Origin: Gammaproteobacteria bacterium
GTDB taxonomy: Bacteria; Pseudomonadota; Gammaproteobacteria; Chromatiales; Chromatiaceae
Assembly (NCBI GenBank): GCA_030620735.1
Contig: JAUXDV010000143.1
Location: forward strand, 1-5,429
Direction of reading: 5' to 3'
DNA length: 5,429 bases
The first letter of the stretch is position 1; every line of letters starts with the position of its first letter. The notes beneath the pieces are model-generated. The model worked only from the letters and a program-made list of their open reading frames with translations, was not told the origin of the DNA and ran no database searches. A program made the translations under genes and the position numbers. This document shows, piece by piece, positions 5,384-5,429 of this stretch.

Positions 5384-5422
5384 ATGATGCGGTGCAATAC
5401 GGCTTTGCCCAACCTACATCAT
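5384..5422. repeat. ATGATG...CATCAT repeat with GGTGCAATACGGC...GCCCAACC core
   Basis: ATGATG (5384-5389) and CATCAT (5417-5422) are complementary ends. Inside, GGTGCAATACGGC runs into TTTGCCCAACCTAC; read on the minus strand this is GTAGGTTGGGCAAAGCCG..., a start recognisable from a frequent dispersed intergenic repeat of gammaproteobacteria. It runs close to the window edge, so further copies or parts may lie beyond it. Confidence 0.6.
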
Positions 5423-5429
5423 GAAATGA

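Noticed and set aside
5190..5424. Two short overlapping plus-strand frames near the right edge (65 and 71 codons)
   Set aside because: Both run through the repeat cluster and translate known repeat sequence; neither has a ribosome binding site or a conserved-looking product.

Overview
The window looks like chromosomal DNA of a gammaproteobacterium. It carries a RavA/ViaA pair, a YjdF-family membrane protein, an HPP-family membrane protein and a DUF3501 tail. It also has a dense set of short intergenic repeats of the kind seen in many environmental gammaproteobacteria. Species or genus cannot be read from this sequence. I see no mobile element with a transposase, no tRNA or rRNA, no CRISPR array and no phage gene.

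Layout. Positions 1-246 (+) are the C-terminal end of a DUF3501 protein whose start lies outside the window. Positions 338-1033 (+) encode a 231-residue HPP-family integral membrane protein that ends where many relatives continue into CBS domains. After a 63-base gap built mostly of a C/G-rich palindromic repeat, a YjdF/DUF2238-family inner-membrane protein follows at 1097-1693 (+). A stem-loop flanked by A/T runs at 1736-1817 sits between this rightward block and the leftward block, and is placed to end transcripts from both sides. Positions 5184-1855 (-) hold the second block: ravA (MoxR-type AAA+ ATPase, 3658-5184), then viaA (von Willebrand factor A protein, 1855-3543), transcribed in that order and separated by a 114-base gap carrying a large imperfect palindrome. 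Upstream of ravA, 5185-5429 is non-coding and packed with four different small repeats.

How the genes work together. RavA and ViaA are a known chaperone-like ATPase/VWA pair. In E. coli ViaA stimulates the RavA ATPase, and the pair is linked to respiratory complexes, membrane phospholipids, the inducible lysine decarboxylase and aminoglycoside sensitivity. Catalytic and metal-binding motifs are intact in both proteins here, so the system is probably functional. Two features set it apart from the E. coli pair: the segment of RavA where the LARA domain would be expected does not look like it, and ViaA carries a roughly 120-residue hydrophilic, low-complexity linker. The two rightward membrane proteins are of unknown bacterial function and have no evident link to RavA/ViaA beyond proximity.

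The most distinctive property of the window is that every intergenic gap holds at least one short palindromic or periodic repeat, of seven or eight different kinds. Some appear to have been put to use: one supplies the likely ribosome binding site of the yjdF-like gene, another the probable bidirectional terminator.
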